Program-made: the position numbers and the translations under genes
Shown here: positions 8,333 through 16,359 of the stretch, one piece after another
Numbering within the stretch: position 1 is the first letter of the stretch
Layout: each line of letters starts with the position of its first letter
DNA from: Sphingomonas arenae
GTDB lineage: Bacteria; Pseudomonadota; Alphaproteobacteria; Sphingomonadales; Sphingomonadaceae
Assembly: GCF_016924655.1 (NCBI RefSeq)
Contig: NZ_JAFFJU010000003.1
Location: forward strand, 1 to 64,000
Direction: 5' to 3'
DNA length: 64,000 bases
The notes under the pieces: model-generated
What the model saw: only the letters and a program-made list of their open reading frames with translations
Databases searched by the model: none
Told to the model about the DNA's origin: nothing

Positions 8333-8482
8333 ATGAGCGGACCTCGGCGCGACAGCAACGACAGCACACGTGGCGGCCCACTTCACGGACGCGGCCACAA
8401 TTCGACCGACGACAACAAGAAAGCTGGCCGTGCTACTGGTAAGCACCAGCTCGACGACAACGCGCGGCCGCCGAACCAGTAA
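8333..8482 (+). CDS. Small hydrophilic protein, 49 aa
   Basis: ATG 8333 has a strong AGGAG seven bases upstream (8321-8325). The product begins MSGPRRDSNDSTRGGP and is very polar, rich in Arg, Asn, Asp, Gly and His, with no hydrophobic core, so probably disordered. No family recognised. Nearby two-component genes and the polar composition recall small stress-related proteins of sphingomonads, but this is a guess. Confidence 0.55.
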   Translation: MSGPRRDSNDSTRGGPLHGRGHNSTDDNKKAGRATGKHQLDDNARPPNQ

Positions 8483-8496
8483 GCGATGCAGCACTG

Positions 8497-8527
8497 AATG
8501 TCCGCTGTGGGTGGCAAGCGGACGTTA
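8497..8527. repeat. Palindromic extragenic repeat, copy 1
   Basis: GTCCGCT (8500-8506) and AGCGGAC (8517-8523) around a GGGTGG core, with flanks AAT and GTTAG. Degenerate versions occur at 11093-11123 and 11239-11267 in the same orientation. From memory, elements of this form are common between genes in Sphingomonadales. Confidence 0.5.
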
Positions 8528-8615
8528 GCTTGCAGCGCCGATCAAGGGCATCCCTGACCTCCTGTTCGGGGGCGAAACGGCGGGAACGTTCGCCGTGGGG
8601 CTCTGTTCGGTGAGA

Positions 8616-8996
8616 ATGATCAACACGCTCCCCAAAGAAGTTCTGGTCGTCGAAGACGAGCCGCTCGTCAGGATGGTCGCAGCCGATGCACTCACTGATC
8701 GGGGCATCATGGCATGGGAGGCTGCCGACGCAGGTGAGGCCCTCGAGGTGCTCGAGCAGCATCCGCGCATTGGGCTGTTGTTCACAGACGTGAACATGCC
8801 GGGTGAGATGAACGGGCTTCACCTGGCTCACGAAGTCAGTGTGAAAAGGCCTGACGTTGGTCTAATCGTGACTTCCGGTGCGGTGAGGCTCACTGACGAG
8901 GATTTGCCGGATAACGGCACCTTCTTGCCAAAGCCGTACCCAACCGAGCAGCTGATCAACATCGTTGAGGAAAAGCTTGACGGTGACCACTTCTGA
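8616..8996 (+). CDS. Single-domain response regulator
   Basis: 126-aa receiver domain without output domain. Acidic pair E13/D14 in VVEDE, phospho-acceptor D58 in LLFTDVNMPG, switch Thr/Ser in IVTSGA and lysine in FLPKPY are all present. ATG 8616 is preferred over GTG 8595 because the receiver fold begins at once. It converges on a GAF histidine kinase (stop 9023, 26 nt away), the likely partner. Such CheY-like regulators commonly pair with HWE/HisKA_2 kinases in alphaproteobacteria. Confidence 0.88.
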   Translation: MINTLPKEVLVVEDEPLVRMVAADALTDRGIMAWEAADAGEALEVLEQHPRIGLLFTDVNMPGEMNGLHLAHEVSVKRPDVGLIVTSGAVRLTDEDLPDNGTFLPKPYPTEQLINIVEEKLDGDHF

Positions 8997-9022
8997 GCCG
9001 GTAGCCGATTGGGAGGCGGAAA

Positions 9023-10201
9023 CTAGGTATCCTCGCCGTCAATGAAGATGATCGTAGTTGTGGTTCCTTCCGGTGAACTGTGCTGCTCGAACTCACCGGC
9101 AACTTGACGGACCAAAGATTGCAGCAAGCGGGTTCCGGTGCCGCAACTCGCGTCCTTGGGGATGCCGGAGCCGTCATCTTTCACCTGGAGCATAGCTCGG
9201 CCTCCACCGGCACCGGCGGATAGCTCCACGATTACGCTGCCTGCCGAGCGATCCTGAAAGGCATACTTCAGGCTGTTCGTGACAAGCTCGTTGACAATGA
9301 GGCCAACGGGCACGGCCCGTTCAGCGGGAAGGGAGATGTCGTCCGCTCTGACGGTCACACTGACCTCCTCTCGTTGGCTAGCGAGACCGGTGCAGATTGC
9401 CCGCAAGTACGCTGGCATCGCGATCTTTTGATCGGAGCGTGTGGGAGAAAGCTGATCGTTGCCCAGTGAAACGGCCATGATCCGTTCGGCAACTTTGCTC
9501 ATAATGTCCCGTCCCTGCTGCGTCGGCAGCTTTGGCTGCTCCAGCGAGATCATCGACAGGATCATCTGAAAGTAGTTCTTCACGCGGTGCTGCATCTCCG
9601 CGAGGAAGAGGTCCCGCTCCTGCTTCTCAAGGGCGGCTGCAGCGAGAGCATCCCGGTGCGCCTCTTCAGCTTGGTGACGCTGGATAACGCTGGCGATGAG
9701 GCGCGAAACTGCAAGCAGGAAATCGACTGTGTCCTCTCGGAAGTCCCGCTGTTCGTTGTGGTCGACCTCCAATACGCCCCATGAAGCCTTGTCCGTCACA
9801 ATCGGCACGTTCACCAGCGAGACAATGCCGTGTTCCAGCAGGCTGCGAGAGGGTCTGAACTCTTCGCTCGCCCTAATGTCAACAACGACAACTGGCTCTG
9901 CCGTTTGGAACGCTCGACCAGGAGCCGATCTCAAGTTGATCGGAAAGGTCGTCTGACCAACGACACCTTTGCGCCAGCCGATCCCGGCGATCAGCAGTAA
10001 GTCGCCTTCCACGGGACGGTAACGAAGTATCTTCGTGTTGCTCACCTCAAGTGCGAGCGCCACTTGAGAGACTGCATGGCGGAGGAACTGCTCCAAAGGC
10101 ATCGTTTGTGATGCCAGCAAACCCAAATCGATAATGATGCGCTGGTGCTGACGGAGCTTATCAACTTCGGTGTAACCGGCTTTATTGATCCTTCGCGGCA
10201 C
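9023..10201 (-). CDS. GAF-domain sensor histidine kinase (HisKA_2/HWE-like)
   Basis: 392 aa from GTG 10201, which has GGAGAG six bases upstream; a TTG at 10318 is also open. A GAF sensor domain (about residues 30-190) is followed by a HisKA_2-type dimerisation helix, FLAEMQHRVKNYFQMILSMI with the phospho-histidine in QHRVKN, and a HATPase domain with the N-box GLIVNELVTNSLKYAF and G-box DDGSGIPKD. No transmembrane segment, so a cytosolic sensor. Codon use is less GC-rich than in the surrounding metabolic genes. The convergent receiver gene at 8616-8996 is the probable substrate. Confidence 0.88.
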   Translation of the reverse strand: MPRRINKAGYTEVDKLRQHQRIIIDLGLLASQTMPLEQFLRHAVSQVALALEVSNTKILRYRPVEGDLLLIAGIGWRKGVVGQTTFPINLRSAPGRAFQTAEPVVVVDIRASEEFRPSRSLLEHGIVSLVNVPIVTDKASWGVLEVDHNEQRDFREDTVDFLLAVSRLIASVIQRHQAEEAHRDALAAAALEKQERDLFLAEMQHRVKNYFQMILSMISLEQPKLPTQQGRDIMSKVAERIMAVSLGNDQLSPTRSDQKIAMPAYLRAICTGLASQREEVSVTVRADDISLPAERAVPVGLIVNELVTNSLKYAFQDRSAGSVIVELSAGAGGGRAMLQVKDDGSGIPKDASCGTGTRLLQSLVRQVAGEFEQHSSPEGTTTTIIFIDGEDT

Positions 10202-10372
10202 TCGTTCTCTCCATGGTCCTGCCAGCAAACGCTGTCGGCACAGATCGGATGCAGGCAACGTCCAAGATGGGTCGAGGGCAAGCGCAAGCCGCAGTGTTCG
10301 AAACGGGTGGAAACTCAAGTCTCCGGTAGGTTTACGCCCTCGGTCGTGTTAGAAGCGGACCATCGCGCTTGA

Positions 10373-10393
10373 CCCATGGTCGTAAGCCATGGG
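10373..10393. repeat. Perfect 7-bp dyad
   Basis: CCCATGG (10373-10379), 7-nt spacer, CCATGGG (10387-10393), about 45 nt before the start of a 51-aa protein. Possible operator or leader hairpin. Confidence 0.4.
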
Positions 10394-10436
10394 CGGCTGA
10401 GAGACGCAGTGCTCCCGCTTACCAGGGAGAACTTCC

Positions 10437-10592
10437 ATGACACTGAGCGTTCTATTCCCGACACAGGCACAAAGAAGCGACGCTGCCGAGCAGCTCCTCG
10501 AACAGGCGGCATCGTGCCTGCGCCTAGCCAGAGTGGCACGAACGTCAGAGGGAGCGACTGCGTTACGGGCCGTCGCGCATCAGTTGAGCTGA
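10437..10592 (+). CDS. Small helical protein, 51 aa
   Basis: ATG 10437 follows AGGGAG (10424-10429) by 7 nt. The protein starts MTLSVLFPTQAQRSDAAEQL and is mostly alpha-helical with an amphipathic Ala/Leu/Arg pattern and one Cys (QAASCLRLARVA). No family recognised; it lies between the GAF kinase and other short genes of the same accessory-looking block. Confidence 0.5.
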   Translation: MTLSVLFPTQAQRSDAAEQLLEQAASCLRLARVARTSEGATALRAVAHQLS

Positions 10593-10637
10593 ATGCTGAG
10601 CGTGTTGCCGTAGGTCACGGGATCCGGCTGTAGGTCT

Positions 10638-10802
10638 GTGGACACGGTGAGACGCGCCTTCGAACTCGCGCCAGAGTGTGTCGGCTTGGACGCTGTTCGA
10701 GCCAAGCTGCGCCGCGAGGGTTACAGCCAAGTCGACGAGCATCTTGCAAGCAAGACTCTTCAGAAGACGTTGAAGAAGCTACTCGGCGCGAGCCTGCGCT
10801 AG
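10638..10802 (+). CDS. Small protein, 54 aa, weakly supported
   Basis: Open frame from GTG 10638 to TAG 10802 encoding LAPECVGLDAVRAKLRREGY followed by a Leu/Lys-rich C-terminal helix (LQKTLKKLLG). The composition looks like a real small helical domain: the pattern of short helix, Arg/Lys helix, GY turn and helix resembles conserved alphaproteobacterial small proteins. No clear ribosome binding site. Its last bases overlap the end of the convergent DUF6894 pseudogene. Confidence 0.35.
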   Translation: MDTVRRAFELAPECVGLDAVRAKLRREGYSQVDEHLASKTLQKTLKKLLGASLR

Positions 10803-11036
10803 GCTTCGATTAGAACCACGTCTCGGAAGTAGACGCTTGTCAGCACAGCTCCGTGCTCGTCCTCGACATCGATCCGGTGACTGAGCACAAGCCTGGCGTC
10901 GGTCTTGACCATCTCCAATCAACACCCTTGCTTCTCTCATTGCTTCTGCGTGAGCAGCCGGCAAGTCCGGGAACTCTCGGCCTTCAAGATCCGGCACGTC
11001 GGGGTCGTTATGCAGATGAAAGTAAAAACGGGGCAT
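10799..11036 (-). pseudogene. DUF6894 family protein, frameshifted
   Basis: The N-terminal part, MPRFYFHLHNDPDVPDLEGR, is the DUF6894 signature. The intact frame runs into unrelated basic sequence after about residue 43. Shifting by one base near 10908-10915 restores MVKTDARLVLSHRIDVEDEH and the family-like ending VYFRDVVLIEA followed by TAG at 10799-10801. A single missing base in a GGAGATGG context explains this. The family is small (about 75-80 aa) and of unknown function. Either a recent pseudogene or a sequencing error. Confidence 0.75.
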
Positions 11037-11092
11037 TGTCCAAGAGCGCAGACCGGCCCTGGTCGTTCCAAGCGCTAACTCAGGTGAGGCCG

Positions 11093-11123
11093 AATGTCCG
11101 GAATGGGTCGAGAACCGACATCA
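11093..11123. repeat. Palindromic extragenic repeat, copy 2 (degenerate)
   Basis: AATGTCCGGAATGGGTCGAG and following ACCGACATCAA match the layout of the element at 8497-8527. It touches the stop codon of the 31-aa membrane protein. Confidence 0.4.
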
Positions 11124-11216
11124 ATCTCCGTGCATGAACATGCCGGAGTTAAACATCACCACGAAGAGCAAGATGATGACCGCAACGGTGAAGAGCCAGC
11201 CAACCTTCCAGTTCAT
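11121..11216 (-). CDS. Single-pass membrane microprotein, 31 aa
   Basis: ATG 11216 to TGA 11121; AGGTGCGAG precedes the ATG. The sequence MNWKVGWLFTVAVIILLFVV and then MFNSGMFMHGD is one transmembrane helix with a short polar tail. Its composition is convincing as a membrane peptide, but no family is recognised. It could influence a membrane partner; no toxin-antitoxin partner is visible. Confidence 0.5.
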   Translation of the reverse strand: MNWKVGWLFTVAVIILLFVVMFNSGMFMHGD

Positions 11217-11238
11217 CTCGCACCTGTAGCGGTTCTGG

Positions 11239-11267
11239 CTAACGTCCAAAATGGGTCGTAAGCGGAC
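11239..11267. repeat. Palindromic extragenic repeat, copy 3 (degenerate)
   Basis: CTAACGTCC, GGGTCG and AAGCGGAC appear in the same order and orientation as in the copy at 8497-8527. It lies just downstream of the lysR stop. Confidence 0.4.
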
Positions 11268-11273
11268 CCTCGA

Positions 11274-12176
11274 TTACCGCTCCGGCCGCTTGCCCCGCGC
11301 GGTTTCCATGAAGGCGGTGACGGCTTCGCCCTGGCGGGTGAGGCGGCGCCAGACCAGGCCGATGTCCACGGTGGGGAGGGGCTCGCGCGTGCGCTTGGCG
11401 ACGATGCGATCGCCGTCGAGGCTCCACGGGCGGTAGAGGAGGTCGGGAAGGATGGCGAGGCCGGCGTTGGTGCCGACCAGGCCGCGGATCGCCTCGATGG
11501 AGGCGCTGCGGTAGGCGGGCTTGCGGTGGTTGGGCTGGGTCTTCCAGACGGCTTCGCTGACGGCCTGGAGTTCTTCGCGCGCGATGTCGATGAGGGGCTC
11601 GTCGGCAAGCTCGGCGATGCTGACCTTGTCCTGGTCGGCCAGGCGGTGGCGGGGCGCCATCCAGACCCGCATGTCGCTGCGCAGCAGGACGTCGTGGTCA
11701 AGCGCTTCGGGGCGGGTCAGGCCGGGGACGATCAGGATGCCGAGGTCGAGCTCGCCGTTGACGAGCATGTGCTCGATATAGTCGCTGCGTTCCTCGACGA
11801 CGCGGATCTCCACGGCCGGAAAGGCCTGGCGGTAGCGGGCCATGAGGTCGGTCAGGAAGTAGCCGGTGACGATCGGCGTTGCGCCGAGCATCAGCCGCCC
11901 TTCGACGTCGTGCGTGTTCTGTCCAAGGCCGTCGCGGATGCCGTTGACCGCGTCGAGGATGTTGCGGGCGTGGCGGAGGAACTGCTGGCCTTCGCGGGTC
12001 AGGATCACGCCCTTGGCGTGGCGCGCGAACAGCTCCGCCCCGACGTCGGCCTCGATGAAGCGGATGGCTTCGGTGACGGCGCTCTGGGAGATGCCGACGC
12101 TGGCCGCGCCGCGGGAGATGGAGCGGCTTTCCGCCACCGCGATGAAGTAGCGCATCTGGCGAAAGGTGATGTTCAT
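11274..12176 (-). CDS. LysR family transcriptional regulator, probable regulator of polyamine genes
   Basis: 300 aa. The N-terminal winged HTH (residues 1-60: MNITFRQMRYFIAVAESRSI, then ISQSAVTEAIRFIEADVGAELF) is followed by a periplasmic-binding-protein-like effector domain (about 90-295). It is transcribed divergently from the polyamine ABC importer 183 nt away, the classical arrangement for a LysR regulator of the adjacent operon. An ATC-N9-GAT element (12183-12197) lies 7 nt upstream of its own start, and the same core is present before the omega-aminotransferase at 1587-1601, suggesting autoregulation and a shared regulon. The effector, perhaps a polyamine or glutamyl derivative, is unknown. 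Confidence 0.92.
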   Translation of the reverse strand: MNITFRQMRYFIAVAESRSISRGAASVGISQSAVTEAIRFIEADVGAELFARHAKGVILTREGQQFLRHARNILDAVNGIRDGLGQNTHDVEGRLMLGATPIVTGYFLTDLMARYRQAFPAVEIRVVEERSDYIEHMLVNGELDLGILIVPGLTRPEALDHDVLLRSDMRVWMAPRHRLADQDKVSIAELADEPLIDIAREELQAVSEAVWKTQPNHRKPAYRSASIEAIRGLVGTNAGLAILPDLLYRPWSLDGDRIVAKRTREPLPTVDIGLVWRRLTRQGEAVTAFMETARGKRPER

Positions 12177-12180
12177 TCGG

Positions 12181-12200
12181 CCATCGGTTTATCAGATAGG
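12181..12200. promoter_or_regulatory. LysR-type ATC-N9-GAT element before lysR
   Basis: CCATCG-N7-AGATAG surrounds the core ATC-GGTTTATCA-GAT (12183-12197). It matches the half sites of the perfect dyad at 1582-1606 (CTATCG-N7-CGATAG). Its position directly before the lysR start fits an autorepression site, with activation of the divergent potF unit. Confidence 0.5.
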
Positions 12201-12359
12201 TATCGCCATGCATAATCGGCTGGCGCTTGGCTGGCGAGGGGAGTTTGTTTCGGCTCGCAAAACCCGCAGCCTCGGACAGGGCGTTGAAACCCTCTTCCGA
12301 GTCTCGCGGAATCGGTCCAGCATGCTTCGCTTGAAGCGAGCAGCACGGGAGGAGGGGCG

Positions 12360-13511
12360 ATGAAAGACATTCAGATGAAGCTCGGCGAGTTGAAGGCCAA
12401 CCGCCGGTCCATCCTGCAAGGCCTCGGCGCGGCCGCGGTCGGCATCAGCCTTGGCGGACTTCTTTCATCCTGCGGCGGCAGCGGTGGCGGCGAGAGCAAT
12501 ACCCAGGCCGGCGGCGCCGGGGCGAAGATCCAACCGACCGGCGAGGAGCCGAAGCTCAACTTCTACAACTGGGACACGTACATCGGCGAGACCACGCTGG
12601 CGGACTTCAAGGAAGCGAGTGGCGTCGACGTGAACATGAGCCTGTTCGCGACCAACGACGAGCTGTTCGCCAAGCTGCGCGCGGGAAATCCGGGCTTTGA
12701 CGTGATCGTGCCGTCGAATGACTTCGTCGAGCGCATGATCCCCGCGGGCATGATCGTGCCCCTGGATCACAGCCTGATCCCGAACATCAAGAACGTCGAC
12801 CCGCAGTTCATGAACGTCGAGTACGATCCAGGCCGCAAATATTCGCTGCCCTACACCTGGCTGGTGCTCGGCATCGGCTATCGCAAGTCCAAGGTTCCGG
12901 GCGGCGTGAACAGCTGGAAGCCGCTGTTCGACAGCAACCAATATGCTGGCCGCATCTCGCTGCTGTCAGAGGCGGGCGACCTGTATCGCCTTTATGGCAA
13001 GTATATCGGCAAGTCGGTCAACGACCTCACCAAGGAGGACATCGATCGCATCACCCAGATGATGATCAAGCAGAAGCCGTTCGTGAAGGTGTTCCACGAG
13101 GACAATGGCCAGGACCTGCTGCTGAAGGGCGAGGTGGACCTGGTGCTGGAGTATAACGGCGACATCGCCCAGGCGATGACCGAGGACGACGACATCGACT
13201 TCGTGATCCCGACGGAGGGCAGTCAGCTCAATTCCGACACCTTGTGCATCCCCAAGGGGGCACCGCATCCGAAGAACGCCCACGCCTTCATCAACTACAT
13301 CCTGGATGGAGAAGTGGGGAAGAAGATCACGGAGACGATCCTCTACCCGACGCCGAACAATGCGGCGAAGGCCCTGATGCCGGACGAATACCGGAACAAT
13401 CCAGTGATCTTCCCGCCGCAGGATCGGCTGGCGAAGTGCGAATATGCCAAGTTCCGGCCCGACATGCAGCCGCTCTACGAGGAAGGCTTCACTCGGGTCC
13501 GCGCAGCGTAA
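12360..13511 (+). CDS. potF: Putrescine/spermidine ABC transporter, substrate-binding lipoprotein
   Basis: 383 aa, PotF/PotD family. The N-terminus has a twin-arginine-like NRRSILQGLGAAAVG and a lipobox (LLSSC), so the protein is exported and lipid-anchored or periplasmic. A Gly/Ser linker precedes the binding domain, which opens with the hallmark LNFYNWDTYIGETTLADF and contains NDEL and FDVIVPSNDFV. GGAGG lies about 7 nt before ATG 12360. First gene of the importer operon; the permease gene begins 6 nt after its stop. Polyamine preference is inferred from the family. Confidence 0.92.
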   Translation: MKDIQMKLGELKANRRSILQGLGAAAVGISLGGLLSSCGGSGGGESNTQAGGAGAKIQPTGEEPKLNFYNWDTYIGETTLADFKEASGVDVNMSLFATNDELFAKLRAGNPGFDVIVPSNDFVERMIPAGMIVPLDHSLIPNIKNVDPQFMNVEYDPGRKYSLPYTWLVLGIGYRKSKVPGGVNSWKPLFDSNQYAGRISLLSEAGDLYRLYGKYIGKSVNDLTKEDIDRITQMMIKQKPFVKVFHEDNGQDLLLKGEVDLVLEYNGDIAQAMTEDDDIDFVIPTEGSQLNSDTLCIPKGAPHPKNAHAFINYILDGEVGKKITETILYPTPNNAAKALMPDEYRNNPVIFPPQDRLAKCEYAKFRPDMQPLYEEGFTRVRAA

Positions 13512-13517
13512 GGTCCG

Positions 13518-14417
13518 ATGCAAGACTGGAAACTCAGCCGCCGGTTCTTCGCGGCTGTAGCCTCGGCGCCGATTGCGTGGCTGTTTCTGTTCTTTGTCCT
13601 GCCGATGGCGATCGTCTGGGGCTACAGCTTCGGGCGCAACGTCGGCCTGACCGAGATCGAGATCAGCGGCACCTTCGCCAACTATGGCAAGGCGCTGGAG
13701 CCGCTGTACCTCGAGATCATGCTGAAGTCGGTGGTGGTGGCGGCGATCACCACCGCCATCTGCTTCGTGGTCGGCTTTCCAGTGGCGATGGCGATCGCAT
13801 TCGCGCGCGACAAGTGGAAGCCTTGGCTGCTGCTGCTGATCATGCTGCCGTTCTGGACGAACCTCCTGATCCGGACCTACGCGCTGCTCTTCGTGCTGGG
13901 CGGGCGTGGGCTTGTGAACAGCGGGATCGAGCATCTGTACAATGGCACCAGCCTGGTGTCGCAGCTGCTGGGCTTCGGGGCGTTCGACCCGTACCAGCCG
14001 GTGCAGCTGCTTTATAACAACTTCGCGCTGATCCTGGGGCTGGTCTACGTGCACCTGCCCTTCATGGTGCTGCCGCTGTATGCGGCGCTGGACCGGCTGG
14101 ACAAGAGCCTGATCGAGGCGAGCCTGGACCTGGGAGCGGGGCACTGGAAGACGATCACGCGCATCGTCATCCCGATGGCGATGCCGGGGATCCTGTCGGG
14201 GCTGCTGATCACGTTCGTGCCGGCGCTGGGCGCGTACCTGACGCCGGACCTGATGGGCGGGACGGACAGCCAGATGATCGCCAACGTGATCGAGCGGCAG
14301 TTCAAGCGCGCCAACGACTGGCCGTTCGGCGCGGCGCTGTCGTTCCTGCTGCTCTATGCGACGTTCATCCTGATTGCGTTGCAGGCGCTGCGCAGCCGCA
14401 AGGAGGCGCGGCAATGA
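13518..14417 (+). CDS. potH: Polyamine ABC transporter permease 1
   Basis: 299 aa, six predicted transmembrane helices, MetI-like fold of the PotB/PotH type. The EAA loop that docks on the ATPase is EASLDLGAGHWKTITRIVIP, with the conserved glycine. It begins 6 nt after potF and its TGA overlaps the next ATG by 4 nt (ATGA at 14414-14417), implying equal production of the two permeases. Confidence 0.92.
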   Translation: MQDWKLSRRFFAAVASAPIAWLFLFFVLPMAIVWGYSFGRNVGLTEIEISGTFANYGKALEPLYLEIMLKSVVVAAITTAICFVVGFPVAMAIAFARDKWKPWLLLLIMLPFWTNLLIRTYALLFVLGGRGLVNSGIEHLYNGTSLVSQLLGFGAFDPYQPVQLLYNNFALILGLVYVHLPFMVLPLYAALDRLDKSLIEASLDLGAGHWKTITRIVIPMAMPGILSGLLITFVPALGAYLTPDLMGGTDSQMIANVIERQFKRANDWPFGAALSFLLLYATFILIALQALRSRKEARQ

Positions 14418-15253
14418 GGTTGATGCGGCGCACCCCCATCGCCCCGCTGGAATATTCCCGGCGCCTATGGCTGCGGTCCTGGGTCGGGGGCGTGGCGCTG
14501 TTCCTGTACCTGCCGCTGCTGGTCCTGATCATCTTCAGCTTCAACGACAGCAAGCGCAACGTCGTCTGGCGGGGCTTCACGACCAAGTGGTACGGCAAGG
14601 TCCTCGAGAACGAGTCCCTCATGGCGGCGCTCGGCAACTCGCTGACCATCGCCTTCCTGGCGACGCTGATCAGCGTGGTGCTGGGAACGCTCGCGGCGGT
14701 GCTGCTGTGGCGTTTCCGCTTTCCCGGGCGGGCGGGGATCGAGGGCACGATGGCATTGCCGATCGTGGTGCCCGAGATCTGCCTCGGCGTCGCCTTCCTC
14801 GTGTTCTTCGCGCAGGTCGGCTGGCCCAACGACCTGATCTGGCCGCTGAGCCTGGGCAACATCACCATCGCCCACGTGACCTTCTGCTTCCCGTTCGTGG
14901 CGCTGGTGGTGAGGGCGCGCCTGGCGAGCTTCAACCGGGAGCAGGAAGAGGCGGCACGGGACCTTGGCGCGAGCGAGTGGCAGTCGTTCCGGGACGTGCT
15001 GCTGCCGCACATGAAGCCGGGGATCATCGCCGGCGCGCTGCTGAGCTTCACCCTGAGCCTCGACGACTTCGTGATCACCTTCTTCACCAGCGGGCCGAAC
15101 ACCATCACCTTCCCGGTGAAGGTCTATTCGATGGTTCGCTTCTCGGTGACACCGGAAGTGAACGCCGTTTCCGCCCTGCTCATCCTCCTCACCGTCATCC
15201 TCACCGCCGTGGCGCTGAAGATGCAGGACATCTCCAAGACGAACGCGAGCTGA
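14414..15253 (+). CDS. potI: Polyamine ABC transporter permease 2
   Basis: 279 aa, six transmembrane helices, PotC/PotI type. The EAA loop is EAARDLGASEWQSFRDVLLP. The C-terminal part, LDDFVITFFTSGPNTITFPV, is typical of PotC/PotI. It overlaps potH by 4 nt and the ATPase gene by 1 nt (TGATG). It forms the inner-membrane heterodimer with PotH. Confidence 0.92.
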   Translation: MRLMRRTPIAPLEYSRRLWLRSWVGGVALFLYLPLLVLIIFSFNDSKRNVVWRGFTTKWYGKVLENESLMAALGNSLTIAFLATLISVVLGTLAAVLLWRFRFPGRAGIEGTMALPIVVPEICLGVAFLVFFAQVGWPNDLIWPLSLGNITIAHVTFCFPFVALVVRARLASFNREQEEAARDLGASEWQSFRDVLLPHMKPGIIAGALLSFTLSLDDFVITFFTSGPNTITFPVKVYSMVRFSVTPEVNAVSALLILLTVILTAVALKMQDISKTNAS

Positions 15254-16359
15254 TGCCCGAACCGATCATTGAAATCCGCAACGTCATCAAACGCTTCGGC
15301 AACCTGGCGGCGGTCGACAACGTCTCCCTGACGATTCACAAGGGGGAGTTCTTCGTGCTCCTGGGCCCATCGGGCTGCGGCAAAACGACGCTGTTGCGGA
15401 TGCTGGCCGGGTTCGAACTGCCGACCGAGGGGCAGATCCTGATCGACGGGCAGAACATGAGCATGGTGCCGCCCAACAAGCGGCCCGTGAACATGGTGTT
15501 CCAGAGCTATGCCGTGTTCCCGCACATGTCGGTGGCGGACAATGTCGGCTACGGCCTGCGGATTGCGCGGACCCCGAAGAGCGAGATCGGCGACCGGGTG
15601 CAGGAAGCGCTCTCGCTGGTCCAGCTCGGCGGCCTGGGCGAGCGCATGCCGGACCAGCTGTCGGGTGGGCAGCGGCAGCGGGTGGCGCTGGCGCGAAGCC
15701 TGGTGATGAAGCCCAAGGTGCTGCTGCTGGACGAGCCGCTGTCGGCGCTGGACGCGAAGCTGCGCGCCCAGATGCAGTTCGAGCTGGCGGAGATCCAGAG
15801 CAAGGTCGGGATCACCTTCATCACCGTGACCCATGACCAGGACGAGGCGCTGTCGCTGGCGGACCGGATCGCGGTCATGAACAAGGGGCAGATCGCGCAG
15901 CTGGCGACCTGTTCGGACATCTACGAATATCCCGCCAACCGCTTTGTCGCGGACTTCATCGGTTCGGTGAACATCTTCGAAGGGCGGATGGTGATCGACG
16001 AGCCTGAGCGGGCGGAGATCCACTGTCCCGAGCTTGGCCGGGTGTACCTCAACCATGGCGTGACCGGCCCGCACGGCAGCAACCTGTGGGTGGCGATCCG
16101 GCCGGAGAAGATCACCCTGTGCAAGCCGGGGCAGGCGGCGCCGAAGGACTCGCCTGAGGGCACGAACCATGCGGACGGGGTGATCCGCGGGATGAGCTAC
16201 CTGGGCGATATCACCATCTACGAGGTCGAGCTGCCGAGCGGGCGGCGCATCCGAGTGTCTCGCACCAACCTGTCGCGCTTCGACCAGGACGACTTCACCT
16301 GGGACGATCCGGTTTCGCTGCACTGGCACCCGACCAGCCCGGTGACGCTGCTGTCGTGA
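15253..16359 (+). CDS. potG: Polyamine ABC transporter ATP-binding protein
   Basis: 368 aa. ABC domain residues 1-240: Walker A GPSGCGKTT (38-46), signature LSGGQRQRVALARSL, Walker B VLLLDEPLSALD, H-loop VTHDQDEAL. The C-terminal third (about 245-368) is a TOBE/OB-type regulatory domain (NLWVAIRPEKITL). The start is the ATG inside TGATG, overlapping potI by one base; the longer frame from 14374 is a read-through of another gene. It energises import through PotH/PotI. Confidence 0.93.
   Translation: MPEPIIEIRNVIKRFGNLAAVDNVSLTIHKGEFFVLLGPSGCGKTTLLRMLAGFELPTEGQILIDGQNMSMVPPNKRPVNMVFQSYAVFPHMSVADNVGYGLRIARTPKSEIGDRVQEALSLVQLGGLGERMPDQLSGGQRQRVALARSLVMKPKVLLLDEPLSALDAKLRAQMQFELAEIQSKVGITFITVTHDQDEALSLADRIAVMNKGQIAQLATCSDIYEYPANRFVADFIGSVNIFEGRMVIDEPERAEIHCPELGRVYLNHGVTGPHGSNLWVAIRPEKITLCKPGQAAPKDSPEGTNHADGVIRGMSYLGDITIYEVELPSGRRIRVSRTNLSRFDQDDFTWDDPVSLHWHPTSPVTLLS

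Noticed and set aside
8079-8336. 85-codon plus-strand frame between the secreted protein and the 49-aa protein
   Set aside because: No ribosome binding site, Arg/Trp/Cys-rich composition, and it runs into the well-supported start at 8333.
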